Shown here piece after piece: positions 1-10,512 of a stretch of 64,000 nt of DNA. Made by a program: the position numbers and the translations under genes. This stretch comes from Podospora pseudoanserina (lineage: Eukaryota > Ascomycota > Sordariomycetes > Sordariales > Podosporaceae). The stretch lies in assembly GCF_035222485.1 (NCBI RefSeq), contig NW_026946671.1:744001-808000 (forward strand), in the 5' to 3' direction. Positions within the stretch are counted from its first letter, which is position 1. Each line of letters starts with the position of its first letter. A model generated the notes under the pieces. That model saw only the letters and a program-made list of their open reading frames with translations. It did no database searches and was not told the DNA's origin.

Positions 1-318
1 CCCTTTCCGATCCCGCCGAAACTCGGGTTACAGGAGCATACTCCCAGGTTCTCGAGGCTGGGTGTGACGAGGGCGGTGCGGGCTCCTGCTCGGGCTGCGG
101 CTGCGCTGGCCTCGGCGCCTGCGTGGCCGCCACCAACGACGATGACATCGAATGGTCTGTTGGTGTATTTATGTTAGCATTCGTCTAGACACACAGGCGC
201 GCGCGCAAACTGACCTGGCGGCAACATCCCCCACTGTCGCAAAGGCCCTCCTTAGCTGCACCGAACGGCCAACTGGTGTTCGGCCGAGGCCCTGTGGAAG
301 CCAGAGCTTCGTCATCAT
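1..318 (-). CDS. MTO1: Mitochondrial tRNA uridine-modification enzyme MTO1/GidA (MnmG), N-terminal part
   Basis: Two exons are visible on the minus strand, 318-215 and 156-1, with a 58-nt intron (157-214, GTCAGT donor, CTAAC branch, CAACAG acceptor); an AG/A split arginine codon joins them in frame. The first about 30 residues are rich in Arg, Leu and Thr and lack acids, as in a mitochondrial presequence. They are followed by the FAD-binding Rossmann motif [13 protein letters not shown] and the family signature [13 protein letters not shown]. MnmG/MTO1 works with MSS1/MnmE to install the carboxymethylaminomethyl group on wobble uridine of mitochondrial tRNAs. Two ATGs are adjacent (316-318 and 313-315); the outer one is taken as the start. 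The gene runs off the left edge, so only about 86 residues can be seen. Confidence 0.9.
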
Positions 319-866
319 CTTGAAGGGTGCGCCCAGCCTTGGCGATTAGCTACCGTAGAGAACAAAAGAATGGAAGACGGGGGGGCGGCGTCACGATATT
401 CGGCGCAAAGGTGGGCGGTTGGGAATTGAATCTCTGGAAAAATAACTGATAAGGAGTGCCGGGATGCGATAAGCGCTCGGGCCACCTCGATGTTTGCGCC
501 CAATGATTTTCACCTCGACAGTGACAACGTCTCTGCTTTGCTCGGGAATAAAATCACTGTTGCAAGCGAGCCTATTATACGTGCAGGTCGAATGCGTGTT
601 CATCGTAGTTTCAATTGAATCTGACAAAAAGAAAAAAAAAACGGTATCACAATTGGTTGGTAGTTATACAAGGCCGCCTCCAGCCCACTTGCCTGTCTCT
701 GACAGGCATGGCTTTTCAACCAGCCAGAATGTACACACAGCGGAGAAATATTTGAGCCCCCAGTCTACCTTGCGCAGATCGCATCCATCCATTCCAGAAC
801 ACATCATATCATCACATAGAGCCCGCTCATCCATATCATAGCTTTCTAGACTGTGCCTTACTGCGC
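319..866. other. Intergenic: MTO1 upstream / RIM1 downstream region
   Basis: About 550 bases lie between the MTO1 start and the RIM1 stop, both genes on the minus strand. It should hold the MTO1 promoter and leader and the RIM1 3' end. A short A-run sits near 630-642. No convincing coding sequence is seen. Confidence 0.6.
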
Positions 867-1360
867 CTACTCCTCAGCCGGAGCATCGCGGTTGGCGGGG
901 CGGCGAAGAACCTCAAGGGCGCCTATGTTTGACAAACCGGCATTAGTTTTTGCAGAAGAGGCGAGAAAAGAAAGATAGACGTACGCTGCACAACACCCAA
1001 AGTTCTGACGGGCTTGCCCTCGGCATCCTCGTACGTGTCGATAGACGCCTGGCCCTCGACCAAGACCATGGTCCCCTTCTCGAGAGACAGGTAGAAATCA
1101 CGGGCGTTGGTGCTGGTGGGGAAGACGGTGATGTTGAACCAGCTGGTCTTCTTGTTCTCGCCAGACCCGCTGTTGGAGGCTACGGCGTAGCGGAGGTACT
1201 CTTTGCCGTTGTTGCTGGCGCGGAGGTCGGGGGTGTCGGCGAGGTTGCCGACGATGGTGATTTTGGCATAGGGGCGCTGGGGGGTGGAGGAGAAGGCACG
1301 GGCAGCAGCCACCTGGGGGCGGGCGGCGGCGCGGGAGACGGAGCGGAGGAAGGCAGACAT
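867..1360 (-). CDS. RIM1: Mitochondrial single-stranded DNA-binding protein (RIM1/SSB type)
   Basis: Exons 1360-985 and 922-867 are separated by a 62-nt intron (GTACGT donor, ATAG acceptor; C/GC split Arg), giving 143 residues. The N-terminus (MSAFLRSVSRAAARP) is a basic amphipathic targeting sequence ending at an AFSST-like cleavage region. An OB-fold SSB domain follows: ITIVGNLADTPDLR, YLRYAVASNS, KKTSWFNITVF, then LEKGTMVLVEGQ and TYEDAEGKPVRTLGVVQR. The tail ends RRPANRDAPAEE. RIM1-type proteins coat single-stranded mtDNA during replication. Length and motif order fit fungal mitochondrial SSB. The neighbouring MTO1 also acts in mitochondria, but the two have separate promoters. Confidence 0.93.
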
Positions 1361-2452
1361 GTTGGGCTGTGGCTGGTGACTGGTTTGATATGAAGATGGC
1401 GGGGATGATCTGGATGGAATGCAGTTTTTGGTTTCAGAGTGATATCAGCGCTATCGATATCGTGTTGTGGGTTCTTCACTCAAACCCCTGTCCAGGTCCA
1501 CGGTCGCGTCAAACGGCGCGCGTGGGGGACCGTGCGTCGAAGCTGTGGAGCTGAGCTGCCGAACTCCCAGGTGCTCCGTGGGTTCCAGGGTTAGCCCGAG
1601 CGGTGTCATACCCCTGACTCCTTCCTTTTTGGGATTCATCTTCCTCCTCTGCTCACTCTTACTATCTCTCTCACTCTTCTCTCACTTGCGGAGCATCATG
1701 CGACCGACTTGCTCTGCTGGGTAGAAAGTCTTCTTATTCAGTCGAGTCTCAATAAAACCCACACCTGATCTTTCACACAATAAGCAAAAACGGGGCTGAC
1801 CAATTCATAGGCACCACCACCTCGGCGATACTCCGTGCTGGAGAGACATCATCAGCAAACAACATCATGGCCAATTGATGATTCTCGATGATGAGTCGCA
1901 TGTTCCCTGCCAATTGATCAGAAGTAAATTTAGATGCCGGGAACCACAGCTTCATGTCATGGATCTAGGTCCAGGAGCTGGCCCACCGGTCTTTGTTGAT
2001 GCCAGGCCGAGACCCCTTTTCAGCTCCTGAAAGCTGCCCACTTTTGGGTCTGAATAGACTCTGAATAGATCAATAGACACAACATGGCGGTCTCAAGCTC
2101 CCACTTTGCAACTTCACCACCACTTTTATCACAATAAGGAGCTCGGTTCGCGAATAAGTCAATAAGATGGCCAACACACCGAATAACTGAATAGCCCATG
2201 GCACGCACATAACCGTCCTGCCGGTTGCACCACATGGCAGCCGATCTTGTTCCTTTACTCTTTTCTTTATCCAGATCTACTACTTTCACAGCTTGACTGA
2301 GATCTTGACCTCTACTCTTACCTCTTCGTCATCATCGCCAAGATCGCTTTGCGGAATACCATCACTCTCAGCCTTGACCGTCAAGAACATCACTCAACAA
2401 CCTCACCAGACCAGGAACCTCCCTCGCGAGCACCGGCAGCACAAGTTGGAAC
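1361..2452. promoter_or_regulatory. Divergent promoter region between RIM1 and the pheromone receptor
   Basis: This 1.1-kb region separates a minus-strand and a plus-strand gene and must carry both promoters and leaders. There are CT-rich tracts at about 1620-1690 and 2310-2345. Short open frames here match nothing recognisable and look like chance. Confidence 0.5.
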
Positions 2453-4395
2453 ATGGCACCCCCAACACCAGAGGAACTCGCCACGCCAGGCTTCAACAAA
2501 TGGTCTCTCTATGGCTTCACAACAACCCCGGAAGAGAGGATCGGCCCCGACGAGCCCTACACCTACCCATCCCTCCAAGTGAACCTCTTCTTCCGCGTCT
2601 TCCTCGGCCTCGCCTCCCTCTTCATCACCTGGGTCCCAGCCCGTCTCCTCTTCCGCAGCGGCGAGTTCGCCGGCACCGTCCTCTGCGTCATCACCATGAT
2701 CCTCAACTTCTTCGCCGTCGTCAATGCCCTCATCTGGCGAGACGACAACGTGGAGGAGTGGTTTGCTGGCTACGGGTGGTGTGACATTCAGACATACCTC
2801 AAGTTTGCTCTCGACACGGCCTTCAACATCTGTCTCTTTGAGATCATGCGGGGATTGGCGAGCAAGGTGGCTATGAACAGAGCTACTGCCTTGACGTCCA
2901 AGGAGAGGAGACGCAACAGGATTATTTCGGCGGCGGTCATCTTTACGGTGCCGGCGGTGCAGATGATTCTCACCTACTTCGTCGCGGTGGGCCGGTATAA
3001 TGTATCGACACTGGTCGGGTGTGGGGTTTACTACTTTCCGAACTGGGTCTTCTTGGTGTTTTTCATTTTGCCTACGCCGATATTCTCTATTGGGGCGGCC
3101 ATCATGGCTTGTAGGTTTTCTTCCCCTTCTGCCACTTTGTACACATCCTAACAAACATCACAGGCCTCACCTTTTACCGCTACCGCCTCATCATGCGCGC
3201 GTCCAATAAAGTGATGCAATCCCGCGACAGCGTCGCCGCCGCGCGCCAATCCCGCGTCCGCAAGAAGCTTTACTTTCTGACCCTCACCGTCATCGTCGTC
3301 GTCCTCCCGCTCATCCTCATCTTTTTCGTTAGAAACCTAAAGGTGGGGAGCCCATGGGACTTGTCTTATGACTTTGCCTCCTTCCACTATGGTCCCGACC
3401 CCTTCAACCAGTGGTTTGTCTCGTTCACCACATCAGAGTACATGAACTTTCAACAGCTGAGCATCAGCTTCATCCCCGAAGTCACGGGCATCTTGCTATT
3501 CATCCCCTTTGGCACCACCCCCGAGGCCCTCAACTCTTACCGCCGGGGCCTTCTCTTCCTTGGGTTGGGGTACATCTTCCCTAAGTTACGAGAAGAGATC
3601 CCGTTGTACCCCAGCCCCTCCTCTTCAAGGGGCAATTCGACCAGCAACTCAAGAGCATCATGGTGGTCCTCCTTCCTCCGCCCCATCCGCGAAAACGCAT
3701 CCTCTTTCATCGCGTCCCGCCGCCGGTCGACGACCACGACGGGTATGTCCAACAACAGTTCAAGAAAGGGATCTATCCTCCCCACCGCGGAGCACCATAG
3801 CAATTCCACCTCTTCCCGGTCAACCTCTTTGCTCGTCAAGGAAAAAAGTACCAGCAACAACAACCCCTGGCCAGATCTAACAGCAGAGGAAATCGATCAT
3901 TACAACAACCCGCACTTTCCTTCTTCTTCTTCCACTTCTACCTGCCCCCCAACGGGACGGAATCCTTTTCTGATGGCAACCGCCATACCACTCAACGCCA
4001 CGCCCCTCCCATCTCGACTTTCTACCGTCCTCCCAAAGAAAAAGACCACTACTAGTCCCATTGAAGAGAAAAAAGTGGTTGACGTTGGGAGCGAGGATGT
4101 AGCGGAGCCCTGGGACGTGGGGCATCAGGCTTCCAATGTTGAGTTTGATACGCAGGTCTGGGTTGGGAATCCTAGGTCGGGGAGTCAATTGCCTTTGCCG
4201 AGTCCGGCGAGGTTTCAGCCTGTTGTGACGACGATTACTGCTGGTAGTGGGGATGGGGATCTTGAGGCTGGGGAGCATCAGCAGCAGAGGAGGGGGGTGG
4301 TCAGGGTTGAGACGAGGATTGCGCATACCCTGGAGCCGAGAGAGGAGGGAGAAGAACAGGTCGTGACGGTTACGACGCCGACACATGCGAGTTAG
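2453..4395 (+). CDS. pre-1: STE3-family (a-factor type) pheromone receptor, PRE-1-like GPCR
   Basis: Exons 2453-3110 and 3164-4395 are joined by a 53-nt intron (T/GC split Cys; CTAAC branch), giving about 629 residues. Seven hydrophobic segments can be followed: VNLFFRVFLGLASLF, a second around residues 75-95, one following the conserved GWCDIQTYLKFALDTAFN stretch, IISAAVIFTVPAVQMILTY, NWVFLVFFILPTPIFSIGA, LYFLTLTVIVVVLPLILIFF and GILLFIPFGTTPEALNSYRR. STE3/PRE-1 receptors bind the lipidated a-factor-type pheromone at the plasma membrane and signal through a heterotrimeric G protein during mating. The C-terminal tail after the seventh segment is long (about 250 residues) and Ser/Thr-rich with basic patches, which is usual for filamentous-fungal members. 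The ATG at 2453 immediately precedes the conserved N-terminus. Family identity is well supported; ligand is by homology. Confidence 0.92.
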
Positions 4396-5897
4396 GTGCT
4401 TGTTGTGGAGAGGTCGTTGGTTGTTGTTAGTGGGTTGTGGGGGAGGGAGGGAGGAGGAGTTGGGCTGGGGGAGGGGTATTGGGGTGTTTAGGGGGATATC
4501 AGGGGTGGGTAGATAATGGGCCGCTATATAGCTATTATTGTTTCCTTGAGTCTTTTATTGTGTTTCTTCTTTTTTGTTTTTTTTGTTGCTTCATTTTCAT
4601 GGTGAAGAGGGGTCCGTTTACACAAGGCTGACCAGAATAGTGCGGCATAGCATTTCATTACATATTTCTTCTTCTGCCAGCACGTCGAGGGCTGGTTTTA
4701 TGTGTCTATAGACAGATAATGTATCATAACACCAAGCTAACCTTGTCGACTTTGCACGGCTGTCAACTATGCCATTCACACTCCAATATCTTGCTGGATT
4801 ACAGGTGTGAGATATTGTACATTTATTGAAACAACAGGAAACACCTCTTCATGACCACATTGGATCACTTCCCAAGAAGGGCAATTATACTTGGCCAATG
4901 GACTTGATCCTTTCCCAAGTCAAACCTGGAGAAAGAAAGCACACACGCGATATAAAGCAACTTCAGGATCGCATCCTATCTTTCAACACCTCTAGAGCGA
5001 AATACCCATCCATGTCCATAAATTGGTTCTTAGTTTGAAGCTGCATGGTAGCCTGATTTTGAGAGCCGTGCTGCTGCTTTTAGACAACACACTGAACACT
5101 TGAGTGGGTTTGCCAGGTTGTTTGAAGCAATAAACCACGTAATCATGCCGAATTTCGAGAACTGCTAGAGGTAAGATTTACACAATAGGGCTGGCTTGTA
5201 TTTCAGGGCATATTAGGGGCCTTTTCCCATCAGTTTGCATGCCTCGAGCTAACAAAGATGTCGACAAACGAGGCGCTTGACCTAAGTATGCCTCGGCCAG
5301 TGACTGAGGTTCGGGGTGGTGTTCTGAGGCTAGAGCACTCGGAGGGCTGAGATGTGCTATGCAGTGGTGAAGTCTTGGTCTGGGTGCTACTGGCTTATTG
5401 GCGGCGTGACTCACTGCTGGTTCAGGGGGCCTTGTTACTGAGTTTGGCTTGCCGAGTGAGCAGTCTCTACATGGAAGGCAAGTTCACCTGAAATTGATGA
5501 AATATAAAGTTACCGATAGTTCTTTGACTTTTGAAGTAAACAGACACAGAAACCAGCAACAAGTGCATTATCCAACTCATTCTTGCTTCACACCGAGAAT
5601 AGCACTCACAACCCTAACCCGACAACTGCAAACTGTTTGTGCGTGTGGTAACCCCACATTTTCACCTCTCGCTCCTCATCATCCAAAACTCACATTCATC
5701 TCTCATCCCAACTTATACAAAGTGAGCCTCCCGCATTTTGTTCTATTTCTCCCAACCAGACTGAATGCTCAAACACCTCAGTCCATCCCTTAAAACCGCA
5801 ACAAGACTCACCCAACTAACCACCACCCTAACCAGCTCACTCAACCCTCACTTTCACTTCTCACCCCGCTTATTCACCTTCACAACCACCCCCCAAA
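4396..5897. other. Intergenic: receptor 3' region and TPT1 promoter
   Basis: 1.5 kb between two plus-strand genes. It begins with a G-rich stretch after the receptor stop, then T-rich sequence (about 4540-4600) likely within the 3'UTR. The last about 200 bases before TPT1 are C/A/T-rich leader-like sequence. No gene is recognised. Confidence 0.55.
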
Positions 5898-6854
5898 ATG
5901 GACGACAAAGCAGACCTCATCGCCGACCAACTCTCCCAAACCACCTCCTCATCCCGTGGCGGCGGTAAACGCGGCGGCAGCCGAGGAAGAGGAGGTCGTC
6001 CCGGAGGAAGAGCAGTAGACCTCTCCCGCGCCCTCTCCCGCCTCCTCCGGCACCAAGCCTCCAACGCCGGCATCGACCTCGACAAAGAAGGCTACGCCCC
6101 CTAGATAAAGTCGTACGTCCTCCCCCCCTTCCCCTCCCCAACCAACTAACCCCCCTCCCCTCTAGCTCTCCTGGGGCCCCTCAAATCCCTCAAACCAACC
6201 TTTCCCGAAATCCTCTCCGCAGTCAAAGACTCAGACAAGCAACGCTTCGCCCTCAAACCCCTCCACTCCTCAACCTCAACATCCACCGACCCAAAAGACT
6301 GGCTCATTCGCGCCAACCAAGGGCATTCCATCAAGCTCGACTCGGACGCCCTCCTCAAACCCCTATCCCTCACCCCAGACCTCTCAAAAGGCCAACTCCC
6401 CATCCCGCCCACCGTCGTCCACGGCACCTTCTTCGCCTTTTGGCCCCTCATCAAATCAACCGGCGGCCTCAAGAAAATGGGGAGGAACCACGTCCACTTC
6501 AGCACTGGACTCCCCGACGACGACGAGGGCGTCATTTCTGGGATGAGGAAGGATGCAGAGTTGTTAATCTACATTGACGTGCCAAAAGCAATGAAAGAAG
6601 GCAACCTAAAATTCTGGATGAGCGAGAACGGGGTTGTCCTCACAGAGGGAGAGGATGAGGAGGGGATAGTGAGCTCAAAGTACTTTAAGGAGGTTGTCGG
6701 GCGGGATGGGGCGTTGGTGGGCGTTATCTGGAGGGATGGAGAGCCCGTGGATGGGGGTGATTTACCTCCAGGGTTGAAGATCAGGCAGCCTCATGGCAAG
6801 GGGGCTGGGAGGGGAGGGAAACGGGGTGGGGGAGGAAGGGGAGGAGGACAGTAA
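5898..6854 (+). CDS. TPT1: tRNA 2'-phosphotransferase (TPT1/KptA), frame broken twice as given
   Basis: Exon 1 starts at 5898 with an Arg/Gly-rich tail (RGGGKRGGSRGRGG) and then the family start VDLSRALSRLLRHQA and GIDLDKEGYAP. The rest reads in exon 2 to 6854: RFALKP, RANQGHS, VVHGTFFAFWPLIKSTGG, GRNHVHFSTG, and a Gly/Arg-rich end. This enzyme removes the 2'-phosphate left by tRNA ligase at the splice junction, using NAD+. A 53-nt intron is clear (6113-6165, GTACGT donor, CTAAC branch, TAG acceptor). As printed the frame does not join: a TAG at 6102-6104 follows a 5-C run, and a second shift is needed at the 4-C run at 6177-6180. One extra C at each place would give the expected LDKV and LSWGPLKSL family sequence. 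Sequencing error is likelier than a real double mutation, because the frame further downstream is intact and conserved. Confidence 0.85.
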
Positions 6855-7397
6855 AGATAATGCCACACGTCAAAGCTTTTTGGCGAGGTAAAATATTTTA
6901 TTTTTTTTAAAAAAAAACAACATTTTACATCCAAAACAACAAAGAAAAACCCCCCAAAAAATGCTTGCTATTCAAAGCCGACGACTCTGCGGTCGTCGTG
7001 TGAGTGATATACATGTATGTGTGTGTGTGTGTTTTTCTGAGCAATGCTAAGCTTACAACCCAACCAACTACTTCCTCGGAGGAAATAAACTGGTATTATA
7101 TACCCATTATCCATCCATCTCCATCCACCACCTCCTCGCCCTTCCCCCCAACTCCCCAAAAAGGTTTCAGCCAAAAAGTAACTTTTCCTTCTTCAAAAAC
7201 TCCAACAAAACCCTCGCTTTGCTCGCTTGCGTGCGCACACCAAAAACCACAACAACACCAACCAAAAAAAAGGGGGGGTTCTGTCCAAATTTCCCCCCCG
7301 CCAGCTTTCAAAACCTACAACTCCCCAGCATACCAATACAGATTCATATACAAGTCCAACACAAAAAAAAAATCAAAAATCAAAAAAAAAAAAAAAA
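6855..7397. other. Convergent 3' region with A/T-rich tracts
   Basis: TPT1 (+) and the phosphatase gene (-) converge here. There are A/T runs at about 6895-6960, a GT repeat near 7015-7035 and A-runs at about 7360-7397, consistent with 3'UTRs and polyadenylation signals from both sides. The open frames across it are low-complexity. Confidence 0.6.
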
Positions 7398-10298
7398 TCA
7401 AATCATCTCGTCGATACTCCTCACAATAGGCGTCTCCCCCAACGTTGGCGGACTCCTGGGATCCTCATTTTGCATCGGCCTCCCAAAAGGAAAAAACGGA
7501 TCCCGTGGAAACATCGTCTCCCTCGGCGAAAAAAGCCCCAGTGCCTCGTCGGCGGGTGTAGGAGGAGCTTGAACCACCTCCGCAAACTGCGCCGCTGCCA
7601 CGGCAAGAGCCTGATGAAGAGGGTTATTCGTCATCACCTCGGCCCTAGGCGAGAGGGTTGGGTCGCTAGCATTCGGTGGAAAGCCTCGCATGGCAAGAAT
7701 ATTGTCCCTGGGCGGAACGGGCGGCGGCACAACAGGAGCGATATTCAGAGGCGCGAAGCCAAACGTGCCCATAGACCTCTTCTTCTCGAGGGTTTTCGGT
7801 GCTGGCGACAGCTTCAACGGTGCGAGGCTGACTTGTGATGACTTCTTTTCCAGCTTCTTGGGCGGCGGGGTGAGATTGATCGGTGCAAGAGTAACTTCCG
7901 ACTTCTTCCTCTCCACCGTCTTGGGAGGCGGCGCAAATGTCATCGGGGCGAGCTTGAAATTGTTTTCAGACTTTTTCTTCTCCGGCTGTGACGGCGGCGG
8001 AGCAAAGGTCATCGGCGCAAATCCAAAGGTGCCGTCTGAGGCCCCAAATCTATGCGCGCCAAAGCCTGGTGAAGCTGGCGGCCTGGCAAAGGGGTCTGGT
8101 GGTGGGAATCCTGGAGACATGGGAGGTCTCGAAAGATCGAGTGGTGCCAAGTTTTGCGATGCTGGAGGCTTTGAGATGGTAAGAGATGCAAAGCTGGGAG
8201 GCGCAAAGCCGGGGGATTTTGGCGGCTCGGCAAATGAGCCAAAGCCGGGTGATGGCGGTGGTCTTGACAGAGAGAACGACCCAAAACCTGGTGATGGTGG
8301 TGGCTTGCTCAAGGTAAAGGAACCGCCAAAGCCAGGAGAGGGTGGCTCTCTGGAGATAGTAGGAGGCACAAACCCTGGAGATGGCGGTGGTCTCGCGAAT
8401 GAGCTGTCCGAAGAAGCAAACCCGGAATCCAGCTGCGAAGGGACGAGGAACGAATCGATATTAAAACGGCCAAACTTCCCAGGATCCGACTCGTCCTCTT
8501 TTTCGGTCCAGGAAAAGCTGGAAGGCGCGGATGATGGGCCAGGCGAAATGGGTTCACCTCTGTTTGGCGTTGAGTTGCCCCTTGCCCTGCTGGGGCTTCG
8601 TTCAGGGCTCCCAGATCTCGAGGCTGGGTCTTCGCTTGGTAGTGGTGCGGTGAGAGGCTCTTTGGGCGGTGCCTCGATGTGATCTGCGGATAACGTCGCC
8701 CTGTGCATTGGGCTCCTCCCGGATCGCGACTTCAAGCCAGCACTCGGGACAGCCAATCTCTTCCTCGACGAGACTTCTTTCTGGAAATCTTGCAAGCAGT
8801 ACATCAGCCTCATATTGGGACTGATCCACCTGCTCTTCGCCTGGGCCGCGTAGTAAGCATCGTTGACGGTCAGGTCGGGATTTTGATACAGCCCGTAGGC
8901 AATGATCAAGCTGGCAGATCTGCTGGCACCCTGCTGGCAGTGGACCAAAACTTTCTTGCCGTCCTTTGTCCGCCTTTCGATTGTTTCGCAGAGCCCCATG
9001 AGATCCTTGCCAATATCGGTGTTGTGATCCCAGGGAATGTGAATATACTCTGGCTCCTTGAAAGACTGGGCCTTGGGGGTCGTAGGCGTGTCAGCTGAGC
9101 TTCCATCTGGGAAATACTCAAAGGCGGTCGCAAAGCTCGAGTTTGTTACCGCCGTATCTGGCTCCACGGGAGACATTGTTTGGCCATCCGAAGCCGCAGA
9201 GTCCTTTCTGCTAGCGTAAGGCTTGAACGGGTTCATAACCTCACGAGCGACATTGATCACCACGTCAAAGCGAGACGCTTCCTCGGCAGTGGGCTCGAGG
9301 TACAAATACACATTGTCGCTATAGATGGCGATTGGGCCGTCGGGGTATCCGGGCGTTTTCTGATCCTCGTTATTTTCGACCTCGTGGAATGGCTCAAACT
9401 CATAAGCGGCGCGGTTGGCGATTTGTGTTCGTATTGGTGAATCTTCTTCCTGGATGGTTGATCCTAAGCCAGGTGCCACGGCAGGCTTGGGTGGTCGCAG
9501 GAAAGAAGACAATCCTGTCTCATTTCTCTCCAGCACTGTTGGAATAGTCATGCCTCCCGCGGGACCAAATGTGGCCGACTTCAAGCCTGAGAGCATATGT
9601 GGCGACGAAGTGGAATGCTTCAGAGCGCGGCGCTGCAGAATGGGACCAACCGAAACTGATGGTGAGCTAGGAACTTCGAGTGTTGTGCGCGCAATAAGAT
9701 CCGAGGTGCTGGTCTTGAGGCTGAGCTGACTTGGCTTCCGCTTCGTGGTAGGAATTTTGGGTTTGATGAAAGAGGGAGAAGATGGCTCAGACACTTCGGT
9801 CGAGGATAGTGACGGTGGCTGGATCGAAAGCCCCTTCATGTTCTTTGGCCGCCGGGGAACTGGCGATGTCATCGGCCGCTCCAAGGTTCGGCCAGAGGTG
9901 TTGATGGTGAGGTTGGCCAATCCATGGAGACCACCGAAAGAGGCAGGCGCAAAAGGCCGAAGAGGAACAAGATTAATCGGAGAATCAGGGGAGGATGATG
10001 GTGAGGGGTCAGAAAGATCCGAGGAGTCTGTGCAAGACACGGTGGTGGTTGGCGAAGACTCTGCAGATTCGGCGGTGGATGTGCTGTCGTGATGCTTGTG
10101 AATGGAATCTGAAGACAAGACGCCGGGCCGCAGGGCCGGCTCCGAGTCTCGTGGCAGTTTTGTATCCTCCATGACTAGCTTGGGGTCAACAACTGTGACG
10201 GTATTTGAGGCGTCCACAATTCCGTTTTCCACGTCCAAAACAGTCATAAATGAGGGTATTTGGTCCTCATACAGCCTGCGAGGCGCGGCTGAAGGCAT
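7398..10298 (-). CDS. Dual-specificity MAP kinase phosphatase, Msg5/Pmp1-like, with long repeat-rich tail
   Basis: A single 966-residue frame; the ATG at 10298-10296 is followed by MPSAAPRRLYEDQIPSF. The first about 320 residues are Ser/Pro-rich. A tyrosine/dual-specificity phosphatase domain spans roughly residues 320-515: IYSDNVYLYLEPT, DVVINVARE, the P-loop HCQQGASRSASLIIAYGLY near residue 453 (Cys and Arg both present), and a terminal CLQDFQKEV helix. Such enzymes dephosphorylate Thr and Tyr of MAP kinase activation loops. The C-terminal half holds two tandem families: about eight PPxSPGF-type motifs (plus strand about 8050-8420), then about five LAPxxxxPPPKxxEKKxS-type units (about 7700-8030). 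These offer many Ser-Pro sites and basic-hydrophobic patches resembling MAPK docking sites. Length is well above yeast Msg5; the extra part is disordered. MAPK specificity is inferred from family resemblance. Confidence 0.88.
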   Translation of the reverse strand: MPSAAPRRLYEDQIPSFMTVLDVENGIVDASNTVTVVDPKLVMEDTKLPRDSEPALRPGVLSSDSIHKHHDSTSTAESAESSPTTTVSCTDSSDLSDPSPSSSPDSPINLVPLRPFAPASFGGLHGLANLTINTSGRTLERPMTSPVPRRPKNMKGLSIQPPSLSSTEVSEPSSPSFIKPKIPTTKRKPSQLSLKTSTSDLIARTTLEVPSSPSVSVGPILQRRALKHSTSSPHMLSGLKSATFGPAGGMTIPTVLERNETGLSSFLRPPKPAVAPGLGSTIQEEDSPIRTQIANRAAYEFEPFHEVENNEDQKTPGYPDGPIAIYSDNVYLYLEPTAEEASRFDVVINVAREVMNPFKPYASRKDSAASDGQTMSPVEPDTAVTNSSFATAFEYFPDGSSADTPTTPKAQSFKEPEYIHIPWDHNTDIGKDLMGLCETIERRTKDGKKVLVHCQQGASRSASLIIAYGLYQNPDLTVNDAYYAAQAKSRWISPNMRLMYCLQDFQKEVSSRKRLAVPSAGLKSRSGRSPMHRATLSADHIEAPPKEPLTAPLPSEDPASRSGSPERSPSRARGNSTPNRGEPISPGPSSAPSSFSWTEKEDESDPGKFGRFNIDSFLVPSQLDSGFASSDSSFARPPPSPGFVPPTISREPPSPGFGGSFTLSKPPPSPGFGSFSLSRPPPSPGFGSFAEPPKSPGFAPPSFASLTISKPPASQNLAPLDLSRPPMSPGFPPPDPFARPPASPGFGAHRFGASDGTFGFAPMTFAPPPSQPEKKKSENNFKLAPMTFAPPPKTVERKKSEVTLAPINLTPPPKKLEKKSSQVSLAPLKLSPAPKTLEKKRSMGTFGFAPLNIAPVVPPPVPPRDNILAMRGFPPNASDPTLSPRAEVMTNNPLHQALAVAAAQFAEVVQAPPTPADEALGLFSPRETMFPRDPFFPFGRPMQNEDPRSPPTLGETPIVRSIDEMI

Positions 10299-10477
10299 AT
10301 TCGGCAGTGTTTGGAGAGGCGAAAAGTGCGTCGCCGTGATGTTCCTCCGTCTTTTGCTCCGGTCCAGTCACAAGTTGGCCACCCGGTCTCTTGACCTCCC
10401 CGCCGTCTGATAGTCACCGAGAGGCAAAAAATAGAAAGCCGAGGTCTTTCACCACCGGTGTTGAAATTATGGAACTA

Positions 10478-10512
10478 GTGTGTGTGTGCGTGTGTGTGTG
10501 TGTGTGTGTATG
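10478..10512. repeat. (GT)n microsatellite
   Basis: An almost pure GT repeat with one GC interruption, about 180 bases upstream of the phosphatase ATG and therefore probably in its leader or core promoter. Confidence 0.9.

Noticed and set aside
2390-3154. A 254-codon minus-strand frame, Asp/Glu/Arg-rich
   Set aside because: Antisense of pheromone receptor exon 1; composition is what a hydrophobic sense strand gives in reverse.
7690-8682. A 330-codon plus-strand frame over the phosphatase tail
   Set aside because: It is the exact antisense of the PPxSPGF repeats; its GlyGly-rich sequence mirrors them and has no independent features.
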